Below the pieces are notes generated by a model. That model was not told the origin of the DNA and made no database searches. It saw only the letters and a list, made by a program, of their open reading frames with translations. From assembly GCF_020193655.1 (NCBI RefSeq), contig NZ_JADYVE010000001.1:124001-188000 (forward strand): a DNA stretch of 64,000 nt. Reading direction: 5' to 3'. Origin of the DNA: Ensifer sp. IC3342 (GTDB taxonomy: Bacteria > Pseudomonadota > Alphaproteobacteria > Rhizobiales > Rhizobiaceae). Positions 40,944 through 51,417 of this stretch are shown piece by piece. The first letter of the stretch is position 1, and each line of letters begins with the position of its first letter. Made by a program: the position numbers and the translations under genes.

Positions 40944-41987
40944 TCAAGCCCACCCCATCAGCTTCAAAACGAATGCGACGATGACGACCATGGCGAGCGA
41001 GAGCGGAAGGAAGACCTTCCAGCCGAGGCGCATCAACTGGTCGTAGCGGTAACGCGGCACGAAAGCCTTGACCATCGCGAACATGAAGAACACGAACGAG
41101 GCCTTCAGCACGAACCAGACAATGCCCGGGACCCAGTTCAGGAACCACACGTCGAGCGGCGGAAGCCAGCCGCCGAGGAACAGGATCGTCGTCAGCGCAC
41201 ACATCAGGCAGATCGCCGCGTATTCGCCGAGCATGAACATCATATACGGAGTCGAGCCGTATTCGACCATGAAGCCGGCAACGAGTTCCGATTCAGCTTC
41301 GGGCAGATCGAACGGTGGACGGTTCGTCTCGGCAAGGGCCGAGATGAAGAACACGATGAACATCGGGAAGAGCGACAGCCAATGCCAGTCGAGGAACGAT
41401 GCCGGCAGGCCGATCATCGTTCCGAGGCCGTCGGTCTGTGCCGTGACGATATCCGTCAGATTGAGCGATCCGACGCAAAGCAGAACCGTCACGATGACAA
41501 AGCCGATCGAGACTTCGTAGGACACCATTTGCGCGGCAGAACGCAGGGCGCCGAGGAAGGGATACTTCGAGTTAGACGCCCAGCCGCCCATGATGATGCC
41601 ATAAACTTCGAGAGAAGATATGGCGAAGACGAAGAGGATGCCGACGTTGATGTTCGCGATCACCCAGTTTGCGTTGAGCGGAATGACCGCCCAGGCAGCA
41701 AGCGCAAGCGTCACCGAAACCAGCGGCGCAAGAAGGAAGATGGTCTTGTTCGCGCCAGCCGGAATGACCGGCTCCTTGAAAACGAACTTCAGAAGGTCGG
41801 CGAAGGACTGGAACAATCCCCAAGGACCGACGACGTTCGGGCCGCGGCGCAGTTGCACGGCAGCCCAGATCTTGCGGTCAGCGAGCAGAATGTAGGCAAT
41901 GAAGACCAGCAGCGCGACCAGCAGCAGCAACGACTGGGCGATCATGATGATCGCAGGCCAGAGATAGGTCGAAACGAAAGCGTCCAT
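40944..41987 (-). CDS. nuoH: NADH-quinone oxidoreductase subunit H
   Basis: A 347-residue eight-span membrane subunit forming much of the quinone chamber. [26 protein letters not shown], the acidic loop [27 protein letters not shown] and a late [20 protein letters not shown] are classic NuoH. It is 20 bases downstream of nuoG. Confidence 0.96.
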   Translation of the reverse strand: MDAFVSTYLWPAIIMIAQSLLLLVALLVFIAYILLADRKIWAAVQLRRGPNVVGPWGLFQSFADLLKFVFKEPVIPAGANKTIFLLAPLVSVTLALAAWAVIPLNANWVIANINVGILFVFAISSLEVYGIIMGGWASNSKYPFLGALRSAAQMVSYEVSIGFVIVTVLLCVGSLNLTDIVTAQTDGLGTMIGLPASFLDWHWLSLFPMFIVFFISALAETNRPPFDLPEAESELVAGFMVEYGSTPYMMFMLGEYAAICLMCALTTILFLGGWLPPLDVWFLNWVPGIVWFVLKASFVFFMFAMVKAFVPRYRYDQLMRLGWKVFLPLSLAMVVIVAFVLKLMGWA

Positions 41988-42007
41988 GATACTCTATTTC
42001 CTCGCGC

Positions 42008-44089
42008 TCATTCCGCCGCAGCTTTGAAATTGTTGCGTGCCAAAGCCGAACATTCGGCCATGACGGCGGATGCGCGCGCTATCGGGTTCGTCAAATAGAA
42101 GTCTTTGACCGGAGACGCAAACGCGGATTTCGCCATCTCACCTGCTTTTTGCGCGAGTGCGGCAATTTCATCGCTGTCGTCAGCTGCGATCGCGTCGATC
42201 TCGGCGAAATGTGGATGCGCCGCGTAGAGTTTTGCGCGCAATTCACCAAGCGAATCAAAGGGCAGCTTCCGGCCGAGCACGTCGGAAAGCGCGCGGATGA
42301 TCGCCCAGTCCTCACGCGCGTCGCCCGGGGCGAAGCCCGCGCGGCTGCCGACCTGTACTCGGCCCTCGGTGTTCACCCAGGTCCCGGACTTTTCGGTGTA
42401 GGTCGCGCCGGGGAGAATAACATCGGCAGCATGTGCGCCATTGTCGCCATGCGAACCAATATAGACGGTGAAGCCGGCTTTGCGCGTCGAAAGGTCGATC
42501 TCATCCGCGCCGAGCAGGAACAGCACGTCGGCGCCAGCGACCATTTCCGCGGCCGACTTGCCACCCTTGCCCGGAACGAAGCCAAGATCGAGACCGCCGA
42601 CGCGGGAGGCCGCGGTGTGAAGCACGGCGAAGCCGTTCCAGTCCGCACCGACCGCGCCAACCGCGAGCGCGAGCTTTGCCGCGTTGGCGAGGACAGCCGC
42701 GCCGCCCTCCCCTGCCAGCGCGCCTTGGCCGACGATGATCAGCGGCCGCTCGGTCTTCTTCAAGGTCGCGAAGAACTTGGCCTTGCCGGAAAGGAGCTCG
42801 GCGAGCGTTTCGCTGCCCGCGCCGAGATATTCATATTCGTAGCGCAGCTCGCTCTGTTCGCCGATCACCGCGATCGGGAAATTGCCCATGCGGTAGCGCT
42901 TGCGGATACGCGCATTGAGCACGGAGGCTTCGAAGCGCGGGTTGGAGCCGATGATAAGCAGCGCATCGGCGTTTTCGATGCCCTGGATCGTCGGGTTGAA
43001 GATGTAGCTGGCGCGGCCGAGCGACGGGTCGAGCGCGGCACCATCCTGCCGGCAGTCGATATTCTCAGAGCCGAGCGACGCGACGAGCTCCTTCAGAGCG
43101 TACATCTCCTCGACGGAAGCGAGGTCGCCGGCGATCGCACCGATCTTGTCGCCGGACGTGTTTGCTACGGCAGCCTTGATCGCCTGGAACGCTTCACTCC
43201 AGCTTGCGGGCTGAAGACGGCCATCCTTCTTGACGTAGGGACGGTCGAGGCGCTGTGTCTTGAGACCATCCCAGATGAACCGGGTCTTGTCGGAGATCCA
43301 CTCCTCGTTGATGTCCTCGTTGACGCGAGGCATGATGCGCATCACTTCGCGGCCGCGCGTGTCGACACGGATCGCCGAGCCGAGCGCGTCCATGACGTCG
43401 ATCGATTCAGTCTTGTTCAGCTCCCAGGGACGGGCCGTGAAGGCGAAAGGCTTCGAAGTCAGGGCGCCGACCGGGCAGAGGTCGACGACGTTGCCCTGCA
43501 GTTCGGAGGTCATCGCCTGTTCGAGATAGGTGGTGATCTCGGCGTCCTCGCCGCGACCGATGAGGCCGAGCTCGGCAATGCCGGCAACTTCCGTCGTAAA
43601 GCGGACGCAGCGCGTGCAGTGGATGCAGCGGTTCATCACCGTCTTCACCAACGGGCCGATGTACTTGTCCTCGACCGCGCGCTTGTTCTCCTGGTAGCGC
43701 GAGCTGTCGATGCCGAAGGCCATGGCCTGGTCCTGCAGGTCGCATTCACCGCCCTGGTCGCAGATCGGGCAGTCAAGCGGGTGGTTGATCAGCAGGAACT
43801 CCATGACGCCTTCGCGCGCCTTCTTGACCATCGGCGTGGTCGTGAAGACTTCCGGCACCTCGCCGTTCGGGCCGGGACGCAGATCACGCACGCCCATGGC
43901 GCAGGAGGCAGCCGGCTTCGGCGGTCCACCCTTCACTTCGACCAGACACATGCGGCAGTTGCCGGCGACCGAAAGCCGCTCGTGGAAACAGAAGCGCGGA
44001 ACCTCGGCGCCGGCCTCTTCACACGCCTGAAGCAGGGTGAAATGATCCGGAACTTCGATCTCTTTTCCGTCGACTTTCAGCTTTGCCAT
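42008..44089 (-). CDS. nuoG: NADH-quinone oxidoreductase subunit G
   Basis: A 693-residue peripheral-arm subunit. An N-terminal ferredoxin fold binds a 2Fe-2S cluster (C34, C45, C48, C63). The His/Cys3 motif (INHPLDCPICDQGGECDLQD) and a CIHCTRCVRF...VVDLCPVGAL block hold 4Fe-4S clusters. The remaining 480 residues form a molybdopterin-oxidoreductase-like domain with degraded cofactor sites. I chose ATG 44089 (MAKLKVDGKEIE); a TTG four codons upstream is open but unnecessary. A 114-base gap separates it from the preceding embedded gene. Confidence 0.96.
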   Translation of the reverse strand: MAKLKVDGKEIEVPDHFTLLQACEEAGAEVPRFCFHERLSVAGNCRMCLVEVKGGPPKPAASCAMGVRDLRPGPNGEVPEVFTTTPMVKKAREGVMEFLLINHPLDCPICDQGGECDLQDQAMAFGIDSSRYQENKRAVEDKYIGPLVKTVMNRCIHCTRCVRFTTEVAGIAELGLIGRGEDAEITTYLEQAMTSELQGNVVDLCPVGALTSKPFAFTARPWELNKTESIDVMDALGSAIRVDTRGREVMRIMPRVNEDINEEWISDKTRFIWDGLKTQRLDRPYVKKDGRLQPASWSEAFQAIKAAVANTSGDKIGAIAGDLASVEEMYALKELVASLGSENIDCRQDGAALDPSLGRASYIFNPTIQGIENADALLIIGSNPRFEASVLNARIRKRYRMGNFPIAVIGEQSELRYEYEYLGAGSETLAELLSGKAKFFATLKKTERPLIIVGQGALAGEGGAAVLANAAKLALAVGAVGADWNGFAVLHTAASRVGGLDLGFVPGKGGKSAAEMVAGADVLFLLGADEIDLSTRKAGFTVYIGSHGDNGAHAADVILPGATYTEKSGTWVNTEGRVQVGSRAGFAPGDAREDWAIIRALSDVLGRKLPFDSLGELRAKLYAAHPHFAEIDAIAADDSDEIAALAQKAGEMAKSAFASPVKDFYLTNPIARASAVMAECSALARNNFKAAAE

Positions 44090-44203
44090 CTTCGCACTCA
44101 ATCCTGTCTTCCGTCCGCCTGCCTCTCGGCGGCAAACAATTCCTTTACAGCCACGCCGCTTGCTGGCGATTGCCGCTGAGGGTCATCGCCTCTTAATCTT
44201 TCA

Positions 44204-44812
44204 TCACGCGCCCTTGAGCGCCTTCGCCTGCCTTACCCAATCGTCGCGCAGGATGCGGCCATCGAAGCCGAGCTCCTTGTCGAGCCGCGCCACGTCCGCG
44301 TCGCTCCAGGCAGCGATGTCGGCAAAGCGGCGAATGCCCCTGGCGTTCAAGACCTGCTCAAGCTTCGGACCGATGCCGGAAATCCGCTTGAGGTCATCGG
44401 CCGCAACCGGCTTTTCTGCCCTGGCCGGCGCCTTCGCTTTTGCCTTCGGCTTGGACACCTTTGAAGACCGCGCAACAACGGGAGCCGGCGAGGCTCCCGT
44501 AGCTTGCACCGCCCGCTTGGCCGGTGCAGCCGTTGGCTTCGGCGCGGTTGCCTGTGGCTGCTCAGGCGCCGAGATGCCTTTCTGCATCGCACCGACAGCG
44601 CCCTGCATGGCGCCGAACATGATACCGGCGATGTGGCTCGATACGCCGAAACCAAGCGCCGTTGCGGCCGCAACGGCCGCCGTCGGATGCGCCATCAGCG
44701 GATGCAGCGGAAGGTTCGGCATGTTTTTCATCCATTCGGCCATGCCAAACGGATCGGCGGGATCGACGCCGAGGGATCGCGCAAATGGAATGACTACGTC
44801 GGCCTTTTCCAT
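44204..44812 (-). CDS. Uncharacterised protein with helix-hairpin-helix-like module, embedded between nuoF and nuoG
   Basis: A 202-residue protein with three parts: an N-terminal region (MEKADVVIPFARSLGVDPAD) with a hydrophobic Ala/Gly-rich segment (AAVAAATALGFGVSSHIAGI) that could be a membrane span; a Pro/Ala/Lys linker; and a C-terminal module from residue 137 (DDLKRISGIGPKLEQVLNAR, later GRILRDDWVRQAKAL). The same module closes NuoE in this operon. ISGIGPK is a helix-hairpin-helix signature. AAGGAAGGAC precedes ATG 44812; an ATG at 44842 is an alternative. Gene order places it within the complex I operon, so a role as an accessory or assembly factor is inferred. Confidence 0.75.
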   Translation of the reverse strand: MEKADVVIPFARSLGVDPADPFGMAEWMKNMPNLPLHPLMAHPTAAVAAATALGFGVSSHIAGIMFGAMQGAVGAMQKGISAPEQPQATAPKPTAAPAKRAVQATGASPAPVVARSSKVSKPKAKAKAPARAEKPVAADDLKRISGIGPKLEQVLNARGIRRFADIAAWSDADVARLDKELGFDGRILRDDWVRQAKALKGA

Positions 44813-44848
44813 GCTCTGTCCTTCCTTACGTGTCCCGGCCATCGGGCG

Positions 44849-46153
44849 TTACTCCGCTGCTTCCAGCACCGCGCCGTGTGACGTCGCGTTGCGTGTGTAT
44901 TCGTCGATGCGCTTCTCAATCTCCGGACGGAAGTTGCGGATGAGGCCCTGGACCGGCCAGGCGGCCGCATCGCCAAGGGCACAGATGGTGTGGCCCTCGA
45001 TCTGCTTCGTCACGTCGAAAAGCATGTCGATCTCGCGCTTCTGCGCGCGGCCCTGCACCATGCGTTCCATCACGCGCCACATCCAGCCGGTGCCCTCGCG
45101 GCACGGTGTGCACTGACCGCAGCTCTCGTGCTTGAAGAATGCCGAGATACGGGCAATCGCCTTGATGATGTCGGTGGACCTGTCCATGACGATCGCGGCG
45201 GCGGTACCGAAGGACGACTTGACCTCGCGCAGGCCGTCGAAGTCCATCGGGCAGTCGATGATGTCTTCGGCCTTGACGACCGGGCACGACGCGCCGCCCG
45301 GGATCACGGCCAAGAGGTTATCCCAGCCGCCACGGATGCCGCCCGCATGCTTCTCGATCAGTTCGCGGAAGGTGATGCCCATCGCCTCCTCGACCGTGCA
45401 CGGCTTGTTGACGTGGCCGGAGATCATGAACAGCTTCGTGCCGACATTGTTCGGACGGCCGATGGAGGAGAACCAGCTGGCGCCGCGGCGCAGGATGGTC
45501 GGCGCAACCGCGATCGATTCGACATTGTTGACGGTGGTCGGGCAGCCGTAGAGACCCATGTTTGCCGGGAACGGCGGCTTCAGGCGCGGCTGCCCCTTCT
45601 TGCCCTCGAGGCTTTCGAGCAATGCGGTTTCTTCACCACAGATATAGGCACCGGCGCCGTGATGGACGTAGATGTCCATATCCCAGCCGTGCTTGTTGTT
45701 CTTGCCGAGCAGGCCCGCATCATAGCATTCGTCGATCGCCGCCTGCAGCGCCTCGCGCTCGCGGATGTATTCGCCGCGCACGTAGATGTAGGCGGTGTGG
45801 GCACCCATCGCGAAGCTCGCGACCAGACAGCCTTCGATCAGCGTATGCGGATCGTGGCGCATGATGTCGCGGTCCTTGCAGGTGCCGGGCTCCGACTCGT
45901 CGGCGTTGACCACCAGATAATGCGGCCGTCCGTCGCTTTCCTTCGGCATGAAGGACCACTTCAGCCCGGTCGGGAAGCCGGCGCCGCCGCGGCCGCGAAG
46001 GCCGGAAGCCTTCATTTCATTGATGATCCAGTCGCGGCCCTTTTCCAGGATCTGTTTGGTTCCGTCCCAATGTCCGCGCGCCATGGCGCCCTTCAGGGAC
46101 TTGTCCTTGAGGCCGTAGAGATTGGTAAAGATGCGGTCTTCATCTCTTAGCAT
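44849..46153 (-). CDS. nuoF: NADH-quinone oxidoreductase subunit F
   Basis: The 434-residue NADH-dehydrogenase flavoprotein binding FMN, NADH and the N3 4Fe-4S cluster. Glycine-rich [16 protein letters not shown] and [16 protein letters not shown] form the FMN/NADH site; [19 protein letters not shown] is conserved; the cluster motif is [15 protein letters not shown] with a later [11 protein letters not shown] cysteine. GAGGTGAACC lies just before the ATG. It is 11 bases downstream of nuoE. Confidence 0.96.
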   Translation of the reverse strand: MLRDEDRIFTNLYGLKDKSLKGAMARGHWDGTKQILEKGRDWIINEMKASGLRGRGGAGFPTGLKWSFMPKESDGRPHYLVVNADESEPGTCKDRDIMRHDPHTLIEGCLVASFAMGAHTAYIYVRGEYIREREALQAAIDECYDAGLLGKNNKHGWDMDIYVHHGAGAYICGEETALLESLEGKKGQPRLKPPFPANMGLYGCPTTVNNVESIAVAPTILRRGASWFSSIGRPNNVGTKLFMISGHVNKPCTVEEAMGITFRELIEKHAGGIRGGWDNLLAVIPGGASCPVVKAEDIIDCPMDFDGLREVKSSFGTAAAIVMDRSTDIIKAIARISAFFKHESCGQCTPCREGTGWMWRVMERMVQGRAQKREIDMLFDVTKQIEGHTICALGDAAAWPVQGLIRNFRPEIEKRIDEYTRNATSHGAVLEAAE

Positions 46154-46164
46154 GGTTCACCTCT

Positions 46165-47304
46165 TTACCGCGGCTTCTTGCCGAAAACCTTGATGTATTC
46201 GGCTTCGCCGCCCTTGGCGAGCGCCTTGGCCTGCTTGACCCAGTCGTCGCGCTCGATGCGGCCCTTCAAATTCAGATACCCATCGACCCATTCGCGCTCG
46301 GCCTCCTTCCAGGAGGCAACCTGCGCAAAGCTGTAGATGCCGATCTCGTTCAGCGTGCCTTCGATCTTCGGGCCGACGCCCGAGATTAGTTTGAGATCGT
46401 CAGCGGTCGCCGGCTTCTCGATGCTCGCAGGGCGGTTCTTATCTTCAAGTGACGGCCGGCCTTCTACTGCAGGCCTGGCGGGCTTGGATTTGTCAACGGT
46501 CTCGCCTTCGATCTTGGCAATGGCGGCCGCCTCTTTCCTCGCAGTCACCGGAGTCTTCAATGTCGGATTGGTAACGGCGCTTGCGGTCTTCGGCCTCGCC
46601 GCATTCGCCGGAGGTATGCTGACGGCCGGCTCGCTCGAGGCCTTCTTCCCCCGACCGGGGTTAGCCTGTGCGGCGCTGTTTTCCGTTACCACATCCAGCG
46701 TCAGCAATGTCGTCGGACCGCCGACGGGCGCGGAATAGACGCGATCGATCTGCGGGCCGGGGGTGACCTCTGTACCCTTGCCGGCTTCAAATTCGTCGAT
46801 GATCTGTTCCAAGCGCTCGGGTGTCAGGTCTTCGAATGTGTCCTTGAAGATCATCACCATCGGGGCGTTGACGCAGGCGCCCTGACATTCGACTTCTTCC
46901 CACGACAGGGTACCGCTCTCGTTCAGCGTGAAGGGCTCCGAGGCGATCTTGCTCTTGCAGACCTTGATCAGGTCCTCAGCGCCGCGCAACATGCACGGCG
47001 TTGTTCCGCAAACCTGCACATGCGCACGTGTACCGACGGGTTTCAGCTGGAACTGCGTGTAGAAAGTCGCAACTTCGAGAACGCGGATATAGGGCATGCC
47101 AAGCATGTCTGCTACCGACTCGATCGCTGCCTTCGTTACCCAGCCGTCCTGCTCTTGAGCGCGCATCAGCAAAGGAATGACCGCCGACTGCTCGCGGCCC
47201 TTCGGATATTTCTTGATCGTTGCCTTGGCCCAGGCAGCATTTTCTTTGTTGAACGCAAAGCTCGCTGGCTGGACAGTGTCTTCGGCTAGTCGACGAACGG
47301 ACAT
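46165..47304 (-). CDS. nuoE: NADH-quinone oxidoreductase subunit E with long C-terminal extension
   Basis: The thioredoxin-like 2Fe-2S subunit of complex I. The core (about 1-195) has C99, C104, C140 and C144 ([24 protein letters not shown]). At 379 residues it is about twice the usual length: a low-complexity Pro/Ala/Lys linker (about 205-300) leads to a module from 301 ([20 protein letters not shown], later [19 protein letters not shown]) clearly related to the C-terminus of the gene at 44204-44812. The start ATG 47304 ([13 protein letters not shown]) has AAGGTG 9 bases upstream; the longer open frame upstream is not used. Confidence 0.94.
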   Translation of the reverse strand: MSVRRLAEDTVQPASFAFNKENAAWAKATIKKYPKGREQSAVIPLLMRAQEQDGWVTKAAIESVADMLGMPYIRVLEVATFYTQFQLKPVGTRAHVQVCGTTPCMLRGAEDLIKVCKSKIASEPFTLNESGTLSWEEVECQGACVNAPMVMIFKDTFEDLTPERLEQIIDEFEAGKGTEVTPGPQIDRVYSAPVGGPTTLLTLDVVTENSAAQANPGRGKKASSEPAVSIPPANAARPKTASAVTNPTLKTPVTARKEAAAIAKIEGETVDKSKPARPAVEGRPSLEDKNRPASIEKPATADDLKLISGVGPKIEGTLNEIGIYSFAQVASWKEAEREWVDGYLNLKGRIERDDWVKQAKALAKGGEAEYIKVFGKKPR

Positions 47305-47320
47305 TCTAGTGGACACCTTA

Positions 47321-47575
47321 TCAGTTAATCGAACCGCACCGCGACTTCGCCACCGAGACGAATTCGCAGGCATAGGCTGACTGGTCTTTCTGCAAAAATA
47401 CGATGTAGCGCGTGCCGTTGGCGACCGCGGCCTTGATCTCATAGCCCTTCGACAGGAGCGCGGACATGGAGCCGCCGCGCAGAGCCTCGGACGACGCGCT
47501 GTTCACGTCCTCCTGGGCGAAAGCCGCAGAAGTGAACGCAAGAAGCCCGAGAACGGCAAGCGGCGCCAGACGCAT
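47321..47575 (-). CDS. Small exported protein embedded between nuoD and nuoE
   Basis: An 84-residue protein with a signal peptide ([20 protein letters not shown], cleavage before QEDV). The mature part of about 64 residues contains [20 protein letters not shown] and two cysteines (C70, C80) that could form a disulphide. Its ATG overlaps the nuoD stop by one base (TGATG), so it is translated from the nuo mRNA. No family is recognised; it resembles small periplasmic proteins of unknown function common in Rhizobiales. A periplasmic role connected with complex I is only suggested by position. Confidence 0.75.
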   Translation of the reverse strand: MRLAPLAVLGLLAFTSAAFAQEDVNSASSEALRGGSMSALLSKGYEIKAAVANGTRYIVFLQKDQSAYACEFVSVAKSRCGSIN

Positions 47576-48765
47576 CAGCGGTCTACCTCGCCAAAAACGA
47601 TATCCAGGGAACCCAGCACGGCCGAGACGTCGGCGAGCTGGTGTCCGCGACAGATGAAGTCCATGGCCTGCAGATGCGCGTAGCCCGGGGCGCGGATTTT
47701 GCACCGGTACGGCTTGTTCGAACCATCGGAGACAAGATAGACGCCGAATTCGCCCTTGGGCGCTTCTACCGCGGCGTAAACTTCGCCCGCCGGCACGTGG
47801 TAGCCCTCGGTATAGAGCTTGAAGTGATGGATCAAGGCCTCCATCGAGCGCTTCATCTCGCCGCGCTTCGGCGGCACGATCTTGCCATCCATCGAAGACA
47901 CCGGCCCGGCCTTGGCGTCGCCGAGCAGGCGGTTCACGCACTGGCGCATGATTCGCGCCGACTGGCGCATCTCGATCATACGGATCAGGTAGCGGTCGTA
48001 GCAGTCACCGTTCTTGCCGATCGGGATATCGAACTCGAGATCGGAATAGCATTCATAAGGCTGTGCGCGACGCAGGTCCCAGGCGGCGCCAGAGCCACGC
48101 ACCATCACGCCGGAGAAGCCCCAGGCCCAGGCATCCTCCAGCTTGACGACGCCGATGTCGACGTTTCGCTGCTTGAAGATGCGGTTTCCGGTGAGGAGTT
48201 CGTCGATGTCGTCGACGGTCTTCAGGAAGGGGTCGATCCACTTGCCGATGTCTTCGACAAGCTGATGCGGCAGGTCCTGGTGCACGCCGCCCGGCCGGAT
48301 ATAAGCCGAGTGCATGCGGGCGCCGCAGGCGCGCTCGTAGAAGACCATCAGCTTCTCGCGCTCTTCGAAACCCCAGAGCGGCGGCGTCAGCGCTCCGACG
48401 TCCATCGCCTGCGTTGTCACGTTGAGGAGATGCGAAAGGATGCGGCCGATTTCCGAATAGAGGACGCGGATAAGCTGCCCGCGGATGGGCACTTCGGTGC
48501 GCGTCAACCTCTCCACGGCAAGCGCGAAGGCATGCTCCTGATTCATCGGCGCAACATAGTCGAGCCGATCGAAGTAGGGGATGGCCTGCAGGTAGGTCTT
48601 GGCCTCGATCAACTTCTCGGTGCCGCGATGCAGGAGGCCGATATGCGGATCGACGCGCTCGACGATTTCGCCGTCAAGCTCAAGCACGAGACGCAGAACG
48701 CCGTGCGCCGCCGGATGCTGCGGGCCAAAGTTGATGTTGAAGTTACGGACGTTATGTTCGGTCAT
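47575..48765 (-). CDS. nuoD: NADH-quinone oxidoreductase subunit D
   Basis: A 396-residue hydrogenase-large-subunit-like protein lining the quinone site. The N-terminal [54 protein letters not shown] and the C-terminal [12 protein letters not shown] are invariant hallmarks. It is separate from nuoC here (56 bases apart), unlike the fused nuoCD of E. coli. Confidence 0.97.
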   Translation of the reverse strand: MTEHNVRNFNINFGPQHPAAHGVLRLVLELDGEIVERVDPHIGLLHRGTEKLIEAKTYLQAIPYFDRLDYVAPMNQEHAFALAVERLTRTEVPIRGQLIRVLYSEIGRILSHLLNVTTQAMDVGALTPPLWGFEEREKLMVFYERACGARMHSAYIRPGGVHQDLPHQLVEDIGKWIDPFLKTVDDIDELLTGNRIFKQRNVDIGVVKLEDAWAWGFSGVMVRGSGAAWDLRRAQPYECYSDLEFDIPIGKNGDCYDRYLIRMIEMRQSARIMRQCVNRLLGDAKAGPVSSMDGKIVPPKRGEMKRSMEALIHHFKLYTEGYHVPAGEVYAAVEAPKGEFGVYLVSDGSNKPYRCKIRAPGYAHLQAMDFICRGHQLADVSAVLGSLDIVFGEVDR

Positions 48766-48821
48766 ACCGATTGCTCCAGGCCGGATGGCGTCCTCGCCGG
48801 ACCGCCACGGGCCGACTTAAA

Positions 48822-49427
48822 TCACCGTGCCTTCGCCTTCTCGTCGCCGGGCAGGACGTATTCCGTCCCCTCCCACGGCGAAAGAAAATCGAAGTTACGG
48901 AATTCCTGCTTCAGCTCGACGGGCTCGTAGACGACCCGCTTGGCCTCGTCGTCGTAGCGCACCTCGACGAAACCGGTCAGCGGGAAGTCCTTGCGCAGCG
49001 GATGACCTTCGAAACCGTAGTCCGTCAGGATGCGGCGCAGATCCGGATGCCCGGTGAAGAGGATGCCATACATGTCATAGGCCTCCCGCTCGAACCAGTC
49101 CGCACCCGGATAGACCGAAGTGGCGGAAGGTACGGGGTCGCCGTCGGCTGTCGCGACCTTGACACGAACACGCAGGTTCTGGCGCGGCGACAGCAGATGA
49201 TAGACGACGTCGAAGCGATCCGGCCGCTGCGGGTAGTCGACACCGCAGACATCGATCAGGCTGACAAAACCGCACTGCACGTCGTCGCGCAGGAAACTCA
49301 GGAGCGCAATGAGGTGCTCGGCCTTCACCGTCAGGGTCAACTCGCCGTATTTGATCGCCGAATCGGCGATCAGCGCACCCCGCATCTCGCGCAGATAGGA
49401 GGCAAGCTCGTTCAGGGCTTCACTCAT
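48822..49427 (-). CDS. nuoC: NADH-quinone oxidoreductase subunit C
   Basis: A 201-residue peripheral-arm subunit. [64 protein letters not shown] and the ending [14 protein letters not shown] identify it. I chose ATG 49427 ([12 protein letters not shown]); the longer open frame overlaps nuoB out of frame. Confidence 0.96.
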   Translation of the reverse strand: MSEALNELASYLREMRGALIADSAIKYGELTLTVKAEHLIALLSFLRDDVQCGFVSLIDVCGVDYPQRPDRFDVVYHLLSPRQNLRVRVKVATADGDPVPSATSVYPGADWFEREAYDMYGILFTGHPDLRRILTDYGFEGHPLRKDFPLTGFVEVRYDDEAKRVVYEPVELKQEFRNFDFLSPWEGTEYVLPGDEKAKAR

Positions 49428-49444
49428 CTTAAAGACTCCTGCCC

Positions 49445-50023
49445 TTAGCGCTCGATCGTGCCGGTGCGGCGGATCTTCTTCTGCAGCAGAAGAACGCCGT
49501 AGAGCAGCGCTTCTGCCGTGGGAGGACAGCCTGGCACGTAGATGTCGACGGGCACGACGCGGTCGCAACCGCGTACGACCGAATAGGAATAGTGATAGTA
49601 GCCGCCGCCGTTGGCGCAGGAGCCCATCGAGATGACATAGCGCGGCTCCGGCATCTGGTCGTAGACCTTGCGAAGCGCGGGCGCCATCTTGTTGGTGAGC
49701 GTGCCGGCGACGATCATGACGTCGGACTGGCGCGGCGAGGCGCGCGGCGCGAAGCCGAAACGTTCGGCGTCATAGCGCGGCATCGACATCTGCATCATTT
49801 CGACGGCGCAACAGGCGAGACCGAAGGTCATCCACATCAGCGAGCCGGTGCGGGCCCAGTTGATCAGCTCGTCGGTCGAGGTGACGAGAAAACCCTTGTC
49901 GGCGAGCTCGTTGTTAATCTCGCCGAAGAAAGCGTCATTGCTGCCGATCGGCTTGCCGGTCGAGGGATCGATGATCCCCTTCGGCTGCGGCGCAACGAGC
50001 GTGGTGCCGGATGTCAGTTCCAT
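49445..50023 (-). CDS. nuoB: NADH-quinone oxidoreductase subunit B (cluster N2)
   Basis: A 192-residue subunit carrying 4Fe-4S cluster N2, the immediate donor to quinone. The tandem cysteines in [13 protein letters not shown], then [21 protein letters not shown] and [18 protein letters not shown] supply the ligands. I chose ATG 50023 ([12 protein letters not shown]), with AAGGGAG upstream, overlapping the nuoA end by 10 bases; ATG 50044 is a less likely start. Confidence 0.97.
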   Translation of the reverse strand: MELTSGTTLVAPQPKGIIDPSTGKPIGSNDAFFGEINNELADKGFLVTSTDELINWARTGSLMWMTFGLACCAVEMMQMSMPRYDAERFGFAPRASPRQSDVMIVAGTLTNKMAPALRKVYDQMPEPRYVISMGSCANGGGYYHYSYSVVRGCDRVVPVDIYVPGCPPTAEALLYGVLLLQKKIRRTGTIER

Positions 50024-50379
50024 TCCAGCGCTCCCTTCTTCCATTCATAGATAAAGCCGACCGTCAGCACCAGGAGGAAGACCATCATCGACCAGAAGCC
50101 GAACCAGCCCATTTCCCTGAACGAAACAGCCCAGGGGAAGAGGAACGCCACTTCCAGGTCGAAGATGATGAAGAGGATCGACACGAGATAGAAACGGACG
50201 TCGAACTTCATGCGGGCGTCGTCGAACGCGTTGAAGCCGCATTCGTAGGCCGACAGCTTTTCCGAATCCGGCGCTTTGAAGGCGACAGCAAAAGGGGCGA
50301 CCAAGAGTGCGAGGCCGATCACAAGCGCGATTCCAATGAAAATCGCGATCGGAACATAGGAACCGAGAAGTTCAGTCAT
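50014..50379 (-). CDS. nuoA: NADH-quinone oxidoreductase subunit A
   Basis: A 121-residue three-span membrane subunit, first gene of the nuo operon. [42 protein letters not shown] is the conserved block including the quinone-loop cysteine and the membrane acidic residues. The upstream region (50380-50650) should contain the promoter of the whole 18-kb array, though I cannot point to a convincing -35/-10 pair. Confidence 0.96.
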   Translation of the reverse strand: MTELLGSYVPIAIFIGIALVIGLALLVAPFAVAFKAPDSEKLSAYECGFNAFDDARMKFDVRFYLVSILFIIFDLEVAFLFPWAVSFREMGWFGFWSMMVFLLVLTVGFIYEWKKGALEWN

Positions 50380-50654
50380 TGTTATCCGTCCCTGCCTGCG
50401 GGGGAGCGCCGGAGAAGCGCTAGAACAACAAACTCGCAGGCCGAAAAATATGTTGCAACGCCAGAGTGGTTAGCGCAGCCCGCGCCCGCGCGCAAGCCTT
50501 CAAGGGGCATTTAAACTGGTTCGTGACACAGGATAGAGCGGCATTATTCGGCGCAGAAGCGACAAAGCGCGCATTTGCGGGAACGGGCGAGCTTTGCTGC
50601 GTACGACGGCGCACCGAGACAGATTGCCGCAATGCGAAAACACCGAAATCCGCC
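50380..50654. other. Upstream control region of the nuo operon
   Basis: No gene is visible. Read on the minus strand it contains TTGCAA at about 50452-50457 and A/T-rich sequence after it, a possible but weak promoter for nuoA. Confidence 0.35.
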
Positions 50655-50720
50655 CTACAGCGCCGCGCGTCTAGCCAGACGCGCAAAGGACGCTGTAGCA
50701 CTTTGAATCGCGGCAGATCG
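50655..50720 (+). repeat. Rhizobial intergenic palindromic element, first half only
   Basis: Arms CTACAGCG (50655-50662) and CGCTGTAG (50691-50698) around GCGCGTCT/AGACGCGC, then CACTTTGAATCGCGGCAGAT. It matches the first half of 2889-2991 and 31163-31266; the second palindrome is absent. It lies just downstream of the tRNA-Asp pair. Confidence 0.8.
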
Positions 50721-50738
50721 CATCGAAAGACAGGAGAA

Positions 50739-50815
50739 TGGCGCGAGTGACGGGGCTCGAACCCGCGACCTCCGGCGTGACAGGCCGGCACTCTAACCGA
50801 CTGAGCTACACCCGC
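50739..50815 (-). tRNA. tRNA-Asp (GUC), copy 1
   Basis: A complete cloverleaf with encoded CCA (77 bases). Acceptor arms GCGGGTG/CACTCGC, anticodon arm CCGGC-CTGTCAC-GCCGG with anticodon GTC, and T-arm GCGGGTTCGAGCCCCGT. Identical in sequence to the copy at 50888-50964 over the whole tRNA. Confidence 0.96.
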
Positions 50816-50887
50816 GCACCATGGCCATGCGGCCATTATTACATCATCGGCACATCTTGAGAATGCCGCTGCTTTGCCTTTCAAGAG

Positions 50888-50964
50888 TGGCGCGAGTGAC
50901 GGGGCTCGAACCCGCGACCTCCGGCGTGACAGGCCGGCACTCTAACCGACTGAGCTACACCCGC
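50888..50964 (-). tRNA. tRNA-Asp (GUC), copy 2
   Basis: The same 77-base tRNA, anticodon GTC with encoded CCA, 72 bases upstream (in the minus reading direction) of copy 1. The spacer contains a small ATGGCC-ATGC-GGCCAT hairpin (50821-50836). The two probably form one transcript. Confidence 0.96.
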
Positions 50965-51417
50965 ATCATCTTGACTAGGCCGGAGCAACTTTCGTTCACC
51001 CCGCATCAAAGCGGCCCTGCCGTTCGATGAGCGGCTAACTAAGCGGTTCGCATTTGGGTGTCAAGCGTGTTTGAAGACAAATCCGTGACGGAGCGGATTT
51101 TGATCCACAGCCCGCTTGGCGATAGAAAATCATCTTCCGATCGAGACGCCATTGGGCAACCCTTCGCACGACATCTTTCCACGCTTTCTTTTATATTATC
51201 GCCACCCGCCTGCCGACGACGTGGGCGCCATGCCCTTAGCTGAAGTCTAACGTCCATCCGCGGAAAGTTGTCCACAAGCGATGGTAATATGCTCCAGTGC
51301 GAAACCCGGCGTTCACAAAAAAAATCGAAAAAACTCGCAAATGCTCTTGCGGTTTTTCCCGGTTGCGCATAGATCACGCCCACCGACGCGGCGGACACGC
51401 TTGTTCGAAACGCGAGA
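50965..51417. other. Gap between tRNA genes
   Basis: No gene, repeat or strong hairpin is seen. Open frames here (for example 51039-51398 on the minus strand) lack ribosome-binding sites and protein-like composition. The stretch should hold divergent promoters for the tRNA-Asp pair and the tRNA-Val gene. Confidence 0.45.

Noticed and set aside
50739-50964. Tandem tRNA-Asp genes as an integration (attachment) site
   Set aside because: Both copies are complete, and no integrase, truncated tRNA 3' end or mobile gene lies nearby.
51039-51398. 119-codon minus-strand frame between tRNA genes
   Set aside because: Arg/Ser-rich shadow-like translation with no ribosome-binding site, in a region expected to hold tRNA promoters.
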